A stretch of DNA of 64,000 nt from Terfezia claveryi (GCA_015179025.1 WHUX01000025.1:248001-312000), one strand, 5' to 3'; counted from the stretch's first letter, positions 1 to 11,103 are shown. Translations and numbers: made by a program. Notes: generated by a model not told the origin, from the letters alone.

Positions 1-1167
1 CCTCCCCCCCGGAGGCCCAGAACGCCAGTATTCCATTGCCTTATCCGCAACTCGTTTATAATGATACGCTGCATTATCACAGTTCCTAGGTGCTCCTATG
101 CCGGTATGGTGTCTAAACGCAACCGTCATCTCCGACGGAATATTCCCATTCAACGCAGCAAATGTATGGTGCAGTAACGCCTTTGCCTGATCCCTCTCCA
201 CGGCACCACAAACCCCAGTAGCGTACATGAATCCTACCATATGCTGCGCTGTTGCGTTACCATTTATATCCGCGAGCTTTTTATACCATTCGAATGCCTT
301 TTTGTAGCTTCTTGGATGCGACCAGTTGCCGTAAAAGTTCATCTGTGCTAGGAGATATATCGCCTCCTCATGTCCCCCCCGTGCTGCCTCGTCTAATGCT
401 TCGACTGCTGCCCTAAGCTGCCGAGCATGTCGACCATCGCGGAGTCCACCTGGCCATTTTGGTGCGGAATCGTCTACGGGCTCTTCTAAGCTCGCCGGGT
501 TGTGAAGAAGGATTAAGGATGACAGTTGCTTAAGGTAGTGGCCGATATACCCCAACACACCTCGGGGAGCCTCGTTATGACCACCCACGACTCCAGAAAA
601 CCTTGTTCGGCTGGTGCGGTAGCGTGTGGCGGAGGGGTCAATTTTGCGGAGGATGGCGAGCGCTTTGTCGACGAGAGCTTGATCTATGAGAAGGAGTATC
701 AGTTAAAATTTTATTCAATAAACATAAGAGGACCTGATGTGGTGTTAATGGGGCTCACTTGGATCAACCCTCCCCCTCTCCTTCTTATTCCCGGGTATCT
801 CAATACTCGTACTCTCCGCCTCCCCACTCCTAGGCTCAGGCTCAGGCTCAGGTATTACCCTCCCCTCCTCTACCAACTCCTCCTCCTCCTCCTCCTCCTG
901 ACCATCCACCTCTCCCTCACTCCCGACACCTTCCCCGAGCTGGGCCAGAACCACCTCCTTCTCATCCTCCTGTTTTATCGGCACCTGTTTCTCCTTCTGG
1001 CCATCATGAGCAGCTGTGTCGGGGGCAGCAGCAGTGGATATAGATAAAAGTGTGAATGCGAGTAATAGATAGAGTACTATTTGCCCCAAACCCAAGTCAA
1101 TTCTAACCACCCAAAACAACCCATGCAAATAGTTTGCAAGGCACAGAGAGTGTAGGGCTCCATACAT
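1..1167 (-). CDS. HRD3: HRD3/SEL1L-type ERAD ubiquitin-ligase subunit, 5' part, cut by the window edge
   Basis: Exons are 759..1167 and 1..683, joined over an intron at 684..758 (GTGAGC...CATAG, with an AACTGAT branch-like site); the join keeps frame and reads DPNQALVDKAL. The first exon has a hydrophobic stretch (LGQIVLYLLLAFTLLSI) like a signal peptide, followed by a Pro/Glu-rich acidic linker. The second exon has Sel1-type alpha-helical repeats (GNATAQHMVGFMYATG, EEAIYLLAQMNFYG) and ends in YHYKRVADKAMEYW, typical of HRD3/SEL1L. In the family this ER-membrane protein receives misfolded substrates in the lumen and passes them to the HRD1 ligase. The signal-like segment lies about 30 residues inside the ORF, so the true start may be in a further upstream exon. 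The 3' part lies beyond position 1. Family identity is fairly sure; the start is not. Confidence 0.85.
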
Positions 1168-1487
1168 AACCTATTCCTACCCCTCAACTCCATAGCTCCT
1201 TGTCAAATAAGATCTCCGGTAGGGTAAATGTATGTTTCAACTGCGACTCGGGGGCAGTTCCGAGCCGTTTAGCTGCAGCTGCACTAGCAGTTCTCCGTGC
1301 CTGAAGCTCTTGACTTCCACTAAGAAGAGGAAAGGAAAAAAAAATTAAGAATTATATCCCAAACAAACAAAGCCCGCGACTCATATGATCGGTCTTTCAG
1401 AATACTCTCAACCGACGGATGGGCGGTGCTGTGGGATGGTTGTGGGGTTCACGTTGCGCAGGCGGATGTACCTCAAGTTCCCTCAAA

Positions 1488-1533
1488 ACATCGACGTCAA
1501 AACGTGGCCACAACGGGATAGGCGTCACGTGAT
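1488..1533. promoter_or_regulatory. CRE/E-box-like cluster upstream of HRD3
   Basis: GACGTCA at 1493-1499, ACGTGG at 1502-1507 and the palindrome TCACGTGA at 1525-1532 lie 320-370 bp upstream of the HRD3 ORF start. bZIP factors, including the unfolded-protein-response factor Hac1, bind ACGT-core sites, and Cbf1-type bHLH proteins bind TCACGTG. UPR control of an ERAD gene is therefore plausible but inferred. The cluster also lies just past the 3' end of the neighbouring minus-strand gene. Confidence 0.4.
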
Positions 1534-1700
1534 GCCACATCTAGCAAAACCCGGAGGTCTTTCCTCCGGTGCATCGGGGAAAAAAAAAATATAACATGGA
1601 TTCACTAATATGATCGCAGCTATATTGCCATTGACTTGTAGTTACCGCCATGCTGCCCAATGTCTCGATGAGAGACGCCCTGGCACCAGCACGCCTACGT

Positions 1701-3765
1701 CTACAGAAACTGAATCAACGTCCTCAACATCTCCCGCACATGCCTCGCCTCCTCATCCACTTCCCCCTCCTCCGCGCCCTCCTCCAGCCCTTCCAACTGC
1801 TCCTTCAGCGTCTCTCTAACCACACTGATATCCAAACCCCTCTTCCCCAAATCCTCCTCCACCCTCCTCCTCGCCCCATCATCCTCCGCACACAACCACG
1901 CCACGACTAAATCCACCAATTGCAAGCAAAACAACCCTCCATCCAACCTCATACTAAACCACTCTGCCTCATACTCCTCCCACTCCTCCTTATCCATCTC
2001 CTTCTTCTGCTTCTCAATCCCCCGCTCCACTTCCTTGACCCTAGCCGCATAGCCCTCTCTTAGCGATATTAGCTTCCCAATCTTCTCGTACTCCTTCTCA
2101 ACAAACTTCGCCAACGTCCTAATCCTCGCTGGACTCTCGGCGGGTAGAGCCCTCAACAAACTCGCAAATATCCCCAGAATATGCTCCGTAGTCTGCCCGT
2201 CCTGTTTCTTCATAAATATCCCAAACAGCGTTTTCAGCCCCAACGCCTCCACAAACCGCTCACACACCAACCCCCCTCCTTCCCCAGCCATCGCGTGATC
2301 TAATAGCCTCAATGCTCGCGACTTGGACATCTTCCCTTCCCTCAGCATAATCAACGCCAACTCCACCCCCTCCGCTTCCACAAATTTCTCCCTCCCCTCA
2401 ACTTCGCTTACTAGGCACGTCACTGCATCAAAGATATTCTCTAAAAGTTCCTCCTCTTCACTGCCTTTTGCCGGGTCGAGTTTCCTGTATGGAGAGAGCA
2501 GCTGCAGGAGGATATCGACCCCATCCGTATTTGGTAGCTGTATTAAATGTTTCCTGTTTACCACTGACGACTGCAGTAGAATAGACAGAACCTCTCCCGT
2601 ATACTGCTTATTCTGCGAAATCGGGCTTTCGCGGACCTGTAGGCGTTTAAGTAACCAAGATAATAACCGTGTTTTCGTCGCAATTGCCTCAGCTATCCTT
2701 TTCTGCGAAGCCAGATTCTCAAAAATACCTACAAGGCAATTAAATTCATCAACTCAAGAATCCCCAAAAGCAAACTTTCTTGTAGGTATTATACTCACTC
2801 AGTGTATGATAAACAATCCCCCTCTCCCCCTCCACACTCTCATCCAATCTCTCCAAGTTACTCACCAATATCTCCGCCACGTCCGCATCCATCATCGCAT
2901 CTACCAAAAACCCCCACTGCTCGGCCTCCGCATCCACATCCTCATCCGTCAACTCACTAATCACCTCCACGACATCCCCCGCTATATCCGTATTCTCATG
3001 CGTCAACAACCCAACCAACGAGGCCGCGCACCCTAGATTCGCAAGTTCCTCATATAGCTCTGGATGCTCGGAGAGTATCGACAATCCTTTAATAGCCTCA
3101 TCTAGTTCCGCTTCCGATTGCATAAATCTATACCGCACCAACAAAAACGTTTTCAAATCAACAACCTTACACACACCGGGAAGGGATACGGGAGGGTGTT
3201 GAGGGGAGAGGGGTACTTCTCTGGCTGATCCTCCCACTTGCCCCTCATCTCCGCATTCTTACTAATTCTCTTCTCAAACCCCAACGCCAACTTCCTCAAC
3301 CATGCCACATCAATCTTCTCCGGCCCCGCATCCTCACCCTCCCGCGTATCCATGTAATCTAATATTTCCTCTTCCCGCCGACTGACACCGCCCCCGAAAA
3401 AGCGCCCTTCATCGTCGTCTTCGTCGAATTCTTGACCGCCGGGGAGAGCCGGGCCGGCTTCGCCGTCGTCTAGCATCTCGGAGTCGGCATCGGTGACGGA
3501 GGCGGACTTACCCTTGGCGTCGAGGCGGACATTTTTGAGGGCTTCTTCTGTTTGGAGATTAGTACTTTGTTGTGGTAAATGTGATTGAATTAGCACCCAG
3601 GGAGACGTTACGGGCACTATATGGCTCTAACTTGCGCTTCTTGCTCAAGAGGGCTGTTTTTGATGGGAGCTTAGGTTTCTGAGAGAGGCTCGCTCAACTG
3701 TTAGCAGAAGTCAGGGTGGGGTACCCGAGTGAGCTCACCTTGAATAAGCTATCAATGTCTGCCAT
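1701..3765 (-). CDS. CTNNBL1-like (beta-catenin-like 1) armadillo splicing-associated protein
   Basis: Five exons: 3739..3765, 3612..3678, 3217..3547, 2799..3127, 1701..2728; total 1782 nt, 593 aa, frame kept throughout with GT-AG introns. The N-terminus (MADIDSLFK) leads into a basic, NLS-like KKRK segment and an acidic stretch. The body is armadillo/HEAT-like and matches human CTNNBL1 in order: a PEKFM junction, LLTHENTDIAGDVVEVISEL, SNLERLDESV, then LREGKMSKSRALRLLDHAM and LDGGLFCLQ near the C-terminus. Human CTNNBL1 is a nuclear protein bound to the Prp19/CDC5L spliceosome complex; the same role is inferred here. Length is close to the human 563 aa. Repeated TGACG motifs lie about 80-125 bp upstream of the start. 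Confidence 0.9.
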
Positions 3766-3840
3766 CGTGAAAGCGCGCCGTGTATATCTATATGTCGCAA
3801 GGAATTTAAATGAGAAGATAGAGCTGTTCAGAGGTGAGGC

Positions 3841-3890
3841 TTGGCGTCATGCTAACGTTGACTGTATGACGTTGGCTGTATGACGTTGCA
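3841..3890. promoter_or_regulatory. Repeated TGACG motifs upstream of the CTNNBL1-like gene
   Basis: The reverse complement of TGACGCC is at 3842-3848, and two direct copies of CTGTATGACGTTG lie at about 3862-3888, some 80-125 bp upstream of the start at 3765. The same CTGTATGACGTT occurs upstream of ATP14 (21285-21296), and TGACGCC occurs upstream of QCR7 and the TMEM14-family gene. TGACG is the core of CREB/ATF-type bZIP sites. Function is inferred from position and recurrence only. Confidence 0.4.
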
Positions 3891-4019
3891 AATAAGTATT
3901 AAAACATATAATAGTGCAAGTGACATAAGATACCTCTATTGCCCGATCAATTCTACATAGTGGTATTCAAATCCAAATGCTGCCATGCGCTCTCTAAGCT
4001 AAACAAACGCTACAGTAAT

Positions 4020-5258
4020 TTACTTCCCCTCCTCCATCAAATAATCCTCCCTCCATCTATATACACCCCACCAACACCTCACCTTCCCCTTCCTCTCCTC
4101 CTCCTCCTCCTCCTCCCCATCCTCATCCCCTTCACAACCCCAATCATCCCACCCCGCCTCTACTCCCTCCTCCACCCCCACAAACCCCCTCTCCCGCATC
4201 CTTCTCCAAAAATCCTCTCTAACATCCTCATACCTCTCCCTCAACGGAAACTCCACCACCACCCTCGCCTCTCTACTCCTCCTCACCCATTCCTCCAACA
4301 CCCCCACCAACAGCCCCGGGTGCGCCGGCGAGTAAAGCGGATCTGCAGCTAATACAAGTGGATATTTGTCTCCTTCATCCTCCGCGATCGGTTGATTTGT
4401 CCAGTCGAGAACTTGGACCGACATACTCCCTACTGACGGGGGTAAGTGGGGGTTGCTGGAGTTCAAAGACACATTGTGAGATAGGTTCGGGACAATCTCA
4501 GGAAGATCCGTTAGAGTGACATTGGCCCCCAGTACCACCGCAGCCGCAATTCCTACAAGCCCTGTGCCGGAACCTAATTCCAATGCCCGAGATCCTAGAG
4601 GGAGCTTTGAGGTGCCTAAACGCTTCGCGAGGAGGAAACTCGATGCCCAAGTTTTCAACCCAAGGTTATCTGCGGTCATGCTCGGTTCATAGAGCGTTAT
4701 GGTAATATAATCCACCCCTTCAACCTCTTTCTTCTCGCCCAACCCCATCGCCTCCTCCTCCTCTTCCCCTCCTCCAGCAGCATACACCGAAGCCGCTGAC
4801 GAATTCACCCCCGAGCTATCTTCACTCGCAATCCCCCCAAGCATCTCTCCATTCTCATTTCGTGGCAAGGGAACCCTAAACCCCCTAGTCACACTCGGCA
4901 TTGCGGCCCTCCCACACCTCTCCGCAAGCCTCCTTCCTGCCTCCTCCCAAACCCTCTCCTTCACATCCTCATCCTCAATCCATCTCAACTCATTAGCCAC
5001 AAGACTAGTCAGCCATTTTGATAATCCAGGGTTTGATGCGAGTGGTGCATAGCGGGATAACTGTGGAGGGAGTTTTTTGACGGTGCCATCCCAGGAGCGG
5101 GGGTGGATTGTTACTCCAGAAAGGATGGTGAGGAGGAGGTGCGCGGGGGGCCTTGTGGAGGAATGTGGGAGGTCGAGGACTGTGGTGCTAACGTTAGCTT
5201 TAGTTCTCTGGTGTGTAGGGGAGAAGGGGAGCTGGGTACTATCTATGGTCGACATCAC
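4020..5258 (-). CDS. EFM2: EFM2-like protein-lysine N-methyltransferase (seven-beta-strand)
   Basis: Single exon of 412 aa, close to the 419 aa of yeast Efm2 (YBR271W). The N-terminal half contains ELRWIEDEDVKERVWEEAGRRLAERCGR, then a low-complexity acidic insert at about residues 141-180. The methyltransferase core starts at about 189 with YEPSMTADNLGLKTW. The SAM-binding motif I is LELGSGTGLVGI (226-238), followed by TDLPEIVPNL (250-259) and the post-motif ADPLYSP near 305. These place it in the Methyltransf_16 group. Yeast Efm2 methylates elongation factor eEF2 on lysine; the same substrate is inferred. The C-terminal part is rich in Glu and Gly. The acidic codons appear as CTC runs on the plus strand. 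Confidence 0.85.
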   Translation of the reverse strand: MMSTIDSTQLPFSPTHQRTKANVSTTVLDLPHSSTRPPAHLLLTILSGVTIHPRSWDGTVKKLPPQLSRYAPLASNPGLSKWLTSLVANELRWIEDEDVKERVWEEAGRRLAERCGRAAMPSVTRGFRVPLPRNENGEMLGGIASEDSSGVNSSAASVYAAGGGEEEEEAMGLGEKKEVEGVDYITITLYEPSMTADNLGLKTWASSFLLAKRLGTSKLPLGSRALELGSGTGLVGIAAAVVLGANVTLTDLPEIVPNLSHNVSLNSSNPHLPPSVGSMSVQVLDWTNQPIAEDEGDKYPLVLAADPLYSPAHPGLLVGVLEEWVRRSREARVVVEFPLRERYEDVREDFWRRMRERGFVGVEEGVEAGWDDWGCEGDEDGEEEEEEERKGKVRCWWGVYRWREDYLMEEGK

Positions 5259-5399
5259 CTTCTATCCGCTCGGGGGGTGTGGGAACAACTGCTATCGCCT
5301 CGAGGACTTCCACTTTCTGTTTCCTCTAAAACGAAGGAAGGTAGATACGTATCCGAATGTAGCGAGAGTAGCAAACCATAACCAAGGCCCTCTAATTTA

Positions 5400-6290
5400 A
5401 GGCACCCTCGAGAGCTTAAAGGAGGTAAATATACCCACTAATGAACGCACCTCCATCGCAACCATCCCCAAGCCCCCACTATCGCCAACTCTCTACCACA
5501 AAAATTTCCGGCTCCATGCTGGACCCTGAACAAACTAAACCGGGATTTCTTTAGTCCGAGAGGGGATATGGCTCAGCAGGCTGTGTCGGCGATCGGGTGG
5601 ACTTTGCTCTTTGAGGTGGGTGAGTAAGATTTTGGCATATCGAATTTTTTTTTCTTGCATGATGAGGCTGTGATATTTTCAGGAACCGGATGTTGATTTA
5701 CAGTACTGGTGCCTGTGTCACATGATTATGAATGATCGGGTTGGGAAACAATATAGATATGAATATACCCAAGCAACGCCATCACGCCGGTTTTGTTTAT
5801 AATAAGCAGCACTTATCACTTAAGTACGCAACACAGTTACGAGAACTCAATGTGGCTATCATATAGTCAATTGTAAGCATTGGAAGTGCACGCCTGCTGT
5901 AGCGTTTTTGGATCTAGCGTCACAGCCATCCATCCATCCTCGGATTCCATCTTGTCCACTCTAGCTCTTGCGCATAAGATTATAAGCCCTCTCGACCCCC
6001 ATATGTACATGCTCCTCAGGCTGCCCAAGTATAAGTCAAGTGGTAGACGTGTCTGGCCTGGGCCTCCAGCGAGATCGCCCAACCATTGATGCGTGGGAGC
6101 CCCTTGAAGTATATATGTACAACTGCTCATCCAATAGCTACCGGTATACTCCTCCATCCTCGTGTGGCGTAGTTCGTGCCGGTGGCCTGATGCCCAGAAG
6201 GGCTTGCGCCCATCAGCTCTCCGTCAGCTGTGTGGACTCTGACAAGCCAAGCCTGTAAGCCCGACGCACGAACAGGGCGGGCCGCGTGGG
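5400..6290. other. Spacer upstream of EFM2; no firm gene
   Basis: A short plus-strand ORF (from ATG at 5565, MAQQAVSAIGWTLLFE) could splice at GTGGGT/GTGAGT near 5614-5621 to an AG at about 5682 and continue EPDVDLQYWCLCHMI to a stop near 5800. The donor, a T-rich tract and the AG acceptor are present, but I recognise no family and the product would be only about 55 aa. The rest shows no coding pattern. Confidence 0.2.
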
Positions 6291-6296
6291 CACTGG

Positions 6297-6600
6297 TATA
6301 TAAACCCCCACCTTCCCCCCCTTTCTTCAATCACAACCGGACCAAAACAAACGCTAATACCACTCCAATCCTCTCTTGCCCTAACGGTAGGTAGTCTGGC
6401 CCTTGTCTAACAGACTATCTGGCCCTACTGACTACAAAAACTTATGTCTTGTTCACAGCGAGCATCCTCTGGCTATACTGACCCACTCACGTCCATTCTA
6501 GGCCTCTAGTCCTACTGGTACACTGGTATCTTTGAGTAAAGAACACTCGGTATAGGTTGAGTTAATCTCTTGCAGCGCCTACAGTGGGAAGTTAAACACC
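6297..6600 (+). ncRNA. Candidate spliced transcript without a long ORF (TATA box plus intron)
   Basis: TATATAAA at 6297-6304 is followed by a pyrimidine-rich tract and CAATCACAACC, a typical fungal core-promoter and start-site arrangement. A good intron follows at 6387..6458: donor GTAGGT, branch-like TACTGAC at 6426-6432 and acceptor TTCACAG. A second possible intron runs from GTATCT (6526) to TTGCAG (6575). No reading frame of useful length crosses the spliced exons. It could be a non-coding RNA, a 5' UTR of a lost gene or a short-peptide gene. All of this is inferred from signals alone. Confidence 0.3.
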
Positions 6601-8740
6601 TTGATATTGGTGTACGGCTCCCTCGGAGGAAAGTCTAGCCACGCTTGACAATTCCGAGCACGCGACTATCCGACACAGTGTTTTTTTATCTCTGACCATG
6701 TCAACTTCTCAACTTATACACTCTTGCTCTCTTTTTCAACCCTGCCCAGTTTTTGTCTCACCAGCAAGGCTAGAATCAGAAGAGTTGTCCAGACTACAAC
6801 AAGGTTATATTTTAGGAAATGTTGTTCATTTACGAGAACCTTCCCAACATAAACCCTAGATCTGGAACTGAAATCGCGAGACTGCAAAACCGTACTCACT
6901 TCGGCCCATCCAAAGCACTTCTTGCTCAGGGCGAGGGTAGTCAGGTTTGCTTATTGATTTGATATTGTTGGATTCCTTGTCAATTCACCGAATATGCAAC
7001 CACAGCTTTAACTGTATGGTTGTGGAGGTATTTGGGTGTTTCTATTGATCAATTGACGAATATAATGTCCAGCTGGGCGAACAATCTACTTATGGCTAGT
7101 CGATTAGGCATCTTGGTTTCGTCCTCTAGCGAATAATTTGAAGCATGCCAATGTAGCATCGTCAAGTTTCTCATGATGTGCCCGGAGGCATGCTTACGAG
7201 GACCTAAAACGGGGGAGGGGAATCGCTTTGAAAAGGTTTAAATTGGAACTTTTACTTACGACTTTGAACCCTGGATCGCTTTAGGCCCAGTTTATATTGC
7301 AACTCAACCCCATTATTTTGGCTGTCTATAGGTATAGGTGCCACCTGCTATGGGGGAGGGTGGATGGGGGTGCACGCGATGTGTTATTCTAACTGCTTAC
7401 AACCAGAGCACCTATGATATCTGTTCTGCTGCGCCTTCATTTTTTACGGGTGGTGAACGAGACACCACCAACCGTAGCCGTTCTCTTGAACCCTTGGGGC
7501 GATCTCAAACTTCCGCGGAACTATTGGTTACTTTCCTTACAGATTAATCTTCTACGTCCAGTACAACCCATACTTACGTAATTCTGAATATGCAATGGAT
7601 ACCAGGAATTTTGCATCTGCATTTATTTATCACGCTTGGGGCTATGACGGTTTACTCGATTTATCACGATGTTTTGGCCTTTGCATGGGAGTCATGCTTT
7701 GGCAGATAGGAGGAACTCGCGATATCGTTGCTGGAGCTATTGGGATTGCACTCTGCAACGAGGTCGATGCCGGGGTTCCGGTGCGCGACACGGGTTTCAT
7801 GCGGCACTCGCAGACTTGAAGTGTGTATTCTAGGGTAGGTGGAACATATAGGGTATGTGCGAAATATGGGGAGCACAAGGGCTCATAACCTGTAGAAACA
7901 GGCAGGGAATACATTGGTGAGGTGTCTTCGAAGGTTATAGTTCTGGGACATCAATGTTCGCCCGAATCAACATTGCAGCCAATTGCAACCCCGCATCCAA
8001 CATCTTGTAACAACAATGAGACCAACACCACGCACCAAGACCCGACGTACACAGGAAAATTGAAGGCGAGAGGTGTCGGCCTACCATGCGAGCCTATTTA
8101 TGTAGGTGTAGAGATGCTGGGGACACATTTGAGCTCATCTCAGAATCTACCGGTGTTCCAATGTCTACTGTCTGATACATACATCAACGAAAAACGCAAC
8201 CACACACCAAATGAAGTTCAAGTCCGCCCCTCGGGGGTAATCACGAAAAACATCTGCGGGAGCCGACCGATTAATTGTTCGAAGTGCATTGGACAACAGA
8301 CGGCAGCCATTGGGGAGTTACCAGCCAACATAGGAGTGGAAGTCTAGGGGGTATTCCAAGCGCACCATCTAACGCCAATTGAAAGAAACCATCATAAAAA
8401 AGTTGTGAGCAGCTCAGCGACCATTGTTAGATGATGAGATAGCCCCAAAGAGGCTCAGTGGGCGTCGGGGCGTCGAAATTAGAGCGGGAGCAATGGGGGA
8501 AGGTGAATTGGAGTGTTGAGGGTTCTGTCAAAAAATCTTCTGTGAGACCTGTACGGCACCTGGCGAAAAGTGGAGTTGTTCTAGGTAATCCCCAAAAAAT
8601 CTGGCACAGATGGTCTGGACTTGTTTTCCTTGGCGGAGCACGGGTCCTACGACCCGAATTTCATCGGATATTCATGCAAGACAATGCCCCAATACATATA
8701 TATAGTACAATGTTGCTACGATAAATGCAATACCGATTTT
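6600..8740. other. Spacer with no supported gene
   Basis: About 2.1 kb with only short, overlapping ORFs on both strands (longest about 140 codons at 7922-8347) and no recognisable motifs. One copy of the dispersed 8-mer CCAGACTA occurs at 6789-6796. I see no tRNA, rRNA or transposase signature. Confidence 0.4.
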
Positions 8741-8747
8741 GGGGCCT

Positions 8748-10056
8748 TCACTTGAGTTTGTAGGCATAGCATACCTGCATAACAAATTCCTGGGCAACTT
8801 CTAAAACACCAACGTCAAAAACTTCAGCTCCGATACCAAACCGAATGATACCATCAATTTTTCTATTCTCTTCCTTCCGTAAAAGTTCAAGTTCCTTCCT
8901 AAAAACGAATCAATAAATCTCAAAATGGTCCAAGATTGATGGACTATACCTCGCTAAGAGCATATTTGGCTCAGGTAAATACAAATTATCAATGATGGGT
9001 CCCCAGACATTGGAGTCATAAAATCCTTCGCGGAGGTAGGAGTGCCAGCATAGGACACTAAGTTTTGTCTGCAACATCTCGCTGAAAGGATGTCAATATT
9101 TATCACAACAGAATAGGAATGCAAAACTTACAGAGTTTCACTGACACGCCTGAGCCACCGCCAGAAAGTTGCAACATCCGCTTCGGCAGGTTGTGTACTC
9201 GGGTCACGATGAAAGGAGGACAAAGCTTCGGAAAATGCAGGTGGAAGGTGGGGGACATCAGGGATACGGGAATTATATCCAGCGAGTGCCTCGGGCGTTC
9301 GAACTTCGGGAAGGGATAAATTCAGAACACAAAGCTCTTCCGCGTGTAAAAGGACACGAAGACAAAACATCGCGATCGGGTGATGCCTGACGATATTAAT
9401 CCCATGTAATGAAGAGATGAGGTGGCTTGCTCCTATTTCTCCATCGACAATTGTGTAATCACCATTAACAATGGTTCGCGCATTAATATAAAGAGGGGCC
9501 GCAGGGGCCGTAGGGGCCGTAGATTTCTGCCAGTTGGTTAATCATGAGAGCCCCCGTGCTTGCAGCAACAATTTAGTTGGGAAGCACGGGATCTTGGATG
9601 TCGAGCCGTATGAAATTACATAGGTGCAACCAAGATTCTTGCCTAGAAGTGACTAGGAAGGTTTGCTCTGACCGAATAGAGAGAGGGACATACCGGAAAT
9701 CTTTTGATTTTCTTTGATCGTTCAAAAAGAACTCGGGCGAATGGGTCGTCAAAGTCTATTTTTGTCCAGAAATTCTTCAAGCGACCTGCATCGTTCAGTT
9801 TCGGTAAGGCCGACTTCTGACACCACTCATAAAAATCACTTTCATCCCAGATGTTGCTCTCGGTGAAATATTGGTCAATAATTTTTATATGATCGAAGGT
9901 AGGAGGTTGAACGGAGGTTGGGTGTAGTAGATGCAGTGCGAAATAACTTCTTATTCTTGCGTGTGGAGGCATATGTACATATTTATATAAGTTATGCAAA
10001 GTAGCCATACCGAGCATGCATGCAGCCGCGCTTGCAGCACGCCCAGTTTTATGCAT
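8748..10056 (-). pseudogene. Four-exon unknown gene interrupted by one in-frame TGA
   Basis: Exons 9694..10056, 9132..9652, 8950..9081 and 8748..8898 add up to 1167 nt (389 codons) and stay in one frame across three GT-AG introns (41, 50 and 51 bp). The only defect is a TGA at 9542-9544 inside exon 2 (GLS*LTNWQKS), where the frame runs on unchanged. Visible stretches are FTESNIWDESDFYEWC and GKNLGCTYVISYGSTSK before the stop, and FYDSNVWGPIIDNLY, LARKELELLRKEENRKIDG and AEVFDVGVLEVAQEF after it. The D...E-x-G-x-x-E arrangement near the C-terminus recalls restriction-endonuclease-like domains of unknown fungal families, but that is weak. The first ATG is at 10056. The product is unknown. It may be a recently broken gene, a read-through gene or a sequencing artefact. 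Confidence 0.55.
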
Positions 10057-10135
10057 CCCGGACACTTTCTGAACTAGACTGTATATTCTCTATAATGCTT
10101 ATCAGTCCCTTCGCTCTTTATCCCAGCACATTACG

Positions 10136-10188
10136 GCGAGTATTAGAGTGAGTATTGGAGCGAGTAATAGAGCGAGTATTAGAGCGAA
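10136..10188. repeat. Short tandem repeat, unit about 12-14 nt
   Basis: Four imperfect copies of GCGAGTATTAGA (variants GTGAGTATTGGA and GCGAGTAATAGA) lie side by side just upstream of the interrupted gene. This is seen directly in the sequence. Confidence 0.8.
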
Positions 10189-10372
10189 GTACAGACGACT
10201 CTCGTTACAAGCATATCAGATATAAGAATATATTGTCAATTAGTATCATTTCTTCGAAGCTTCCTAACGACTTGAGCTAGTCGTGGGTAAGTATTGCTTA
10301 TAATTCAATCCTTCTACCCAATTTGTACTATGCAGGTTGGAAACAAGAACAATTACTCAGTATACCGGTAAT

Positions 10373-10401
10373 CCATTCATTCATTTATTCATTCATTCGT
10401 T
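10373..10401. repeat. CATT microsatellite
   Basis: About seven units of CATT with one ATTT interruption, between two unknown genes. Confidence 0.8.
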
Positions 10402-10526
10402 TCACAGCAAAAGAAAACTAGCATGAGCGGCAAAAACGTAGCAAATACCTTGGGAAAAAGCAAACAAATGTAGCCACCCGATGTAACCCGAAATCGATAT
10501 ACCGAGAGAACCACACCAGATATCCT

Positions 10527-11061
10527 TCAACGAAGAGGAGCACCTAAGTGTTCGGCGATTTGCCTACGTCTGTCAGCAACCAAGGCATTTGGTTGGAGAA
10601 CAGGCAACCCCAAATGTGCAGCAGCCGCTTGACATTCGGCAACTATTCATCTGTTAGCATTAGATATCACTTAATGCCAGTGAACCTACTGGTCATATTG
10701 CCTAACTCCCTTCGATTGGCAGGTAATGGGGGGTGTGCAACTGCCACTCCTGGTGGAAAAATCAACGGTTCGTGCTCCCTAGCTCCAGCGTTATATAGCT
10801 TTGTTGGAAGTAAATCTAGTCTATGATTACATATAAGTTAGTTCATTACTAAAGTCGAAAATGAAGCAGGTCTACTTACTCTGCACGCACATGCTGAACA
10901 TCCCTCTGGATTTGTTGCAACAGCTGGATAACCTGATTTGCTTGACCAACTAAAGGGACGTTGGGGATCAAAATGGCCTCATGGATTGCGGCGTTGAGAC
11001 CCTGAACAAGGTTGTTGAGGTTTGGCTGTGGGCCAAATTCCTGGCCCATGTGAGCGTACAA
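10527..11061 (-). CDS. Small three-exon protein of unknown function
   Basis: Exons 10880..11061, 10690..10820 and 10527..10642 join over introns 10821..10879 (GTAAGT...CATAG) and 10643..10689 (GTAGGT...AATAG), giving 429 nt and 142 aa in frame. The N-terminal part (NLNNLVQGLNAAIHEAILIPN, then QANQVIQLLQQIQRDVQHVRAE) looks helical and may form a coiled coil. The middle (LYNAGAREHEPLIFPP) is followed by a short C-terminal module with HLGLPVLQPN...ADRRRQIAEHLGAPLR. I recall the same LYNA... and RRxxIAxHLG pattern in uncharacterised ascomycete proteins but cannot name a function. The intact frame, good introns and conserved-looking modules argue for a real gene in a region where its neighbour is broken. 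Confidence 0.65.
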
Positions 11062-11077
11062 TATACTATCGGTGTTT

Positions 11078-11103
11078 GGGCAAACCTAGCACCCAGTGAT
11101 CAC
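11078..11103 (-). repeat. Copy of the dispersed TGATCACTGGGTGCTAGG repeat
   Basis: The segment is the reverse complement of GTGATCACTGGGTGCTAGGTTTGCCC. Close copies occur at 27647-27670, 27703-27720 (inverted) and 32691-32712. Confidence 0.6.

Noticed and set aside
7922..8347. 141-codon ORF as a secreted protein gene
   Set aside because: No signal peptide, no family match, and ORFs of similar length overlap on the other strand.
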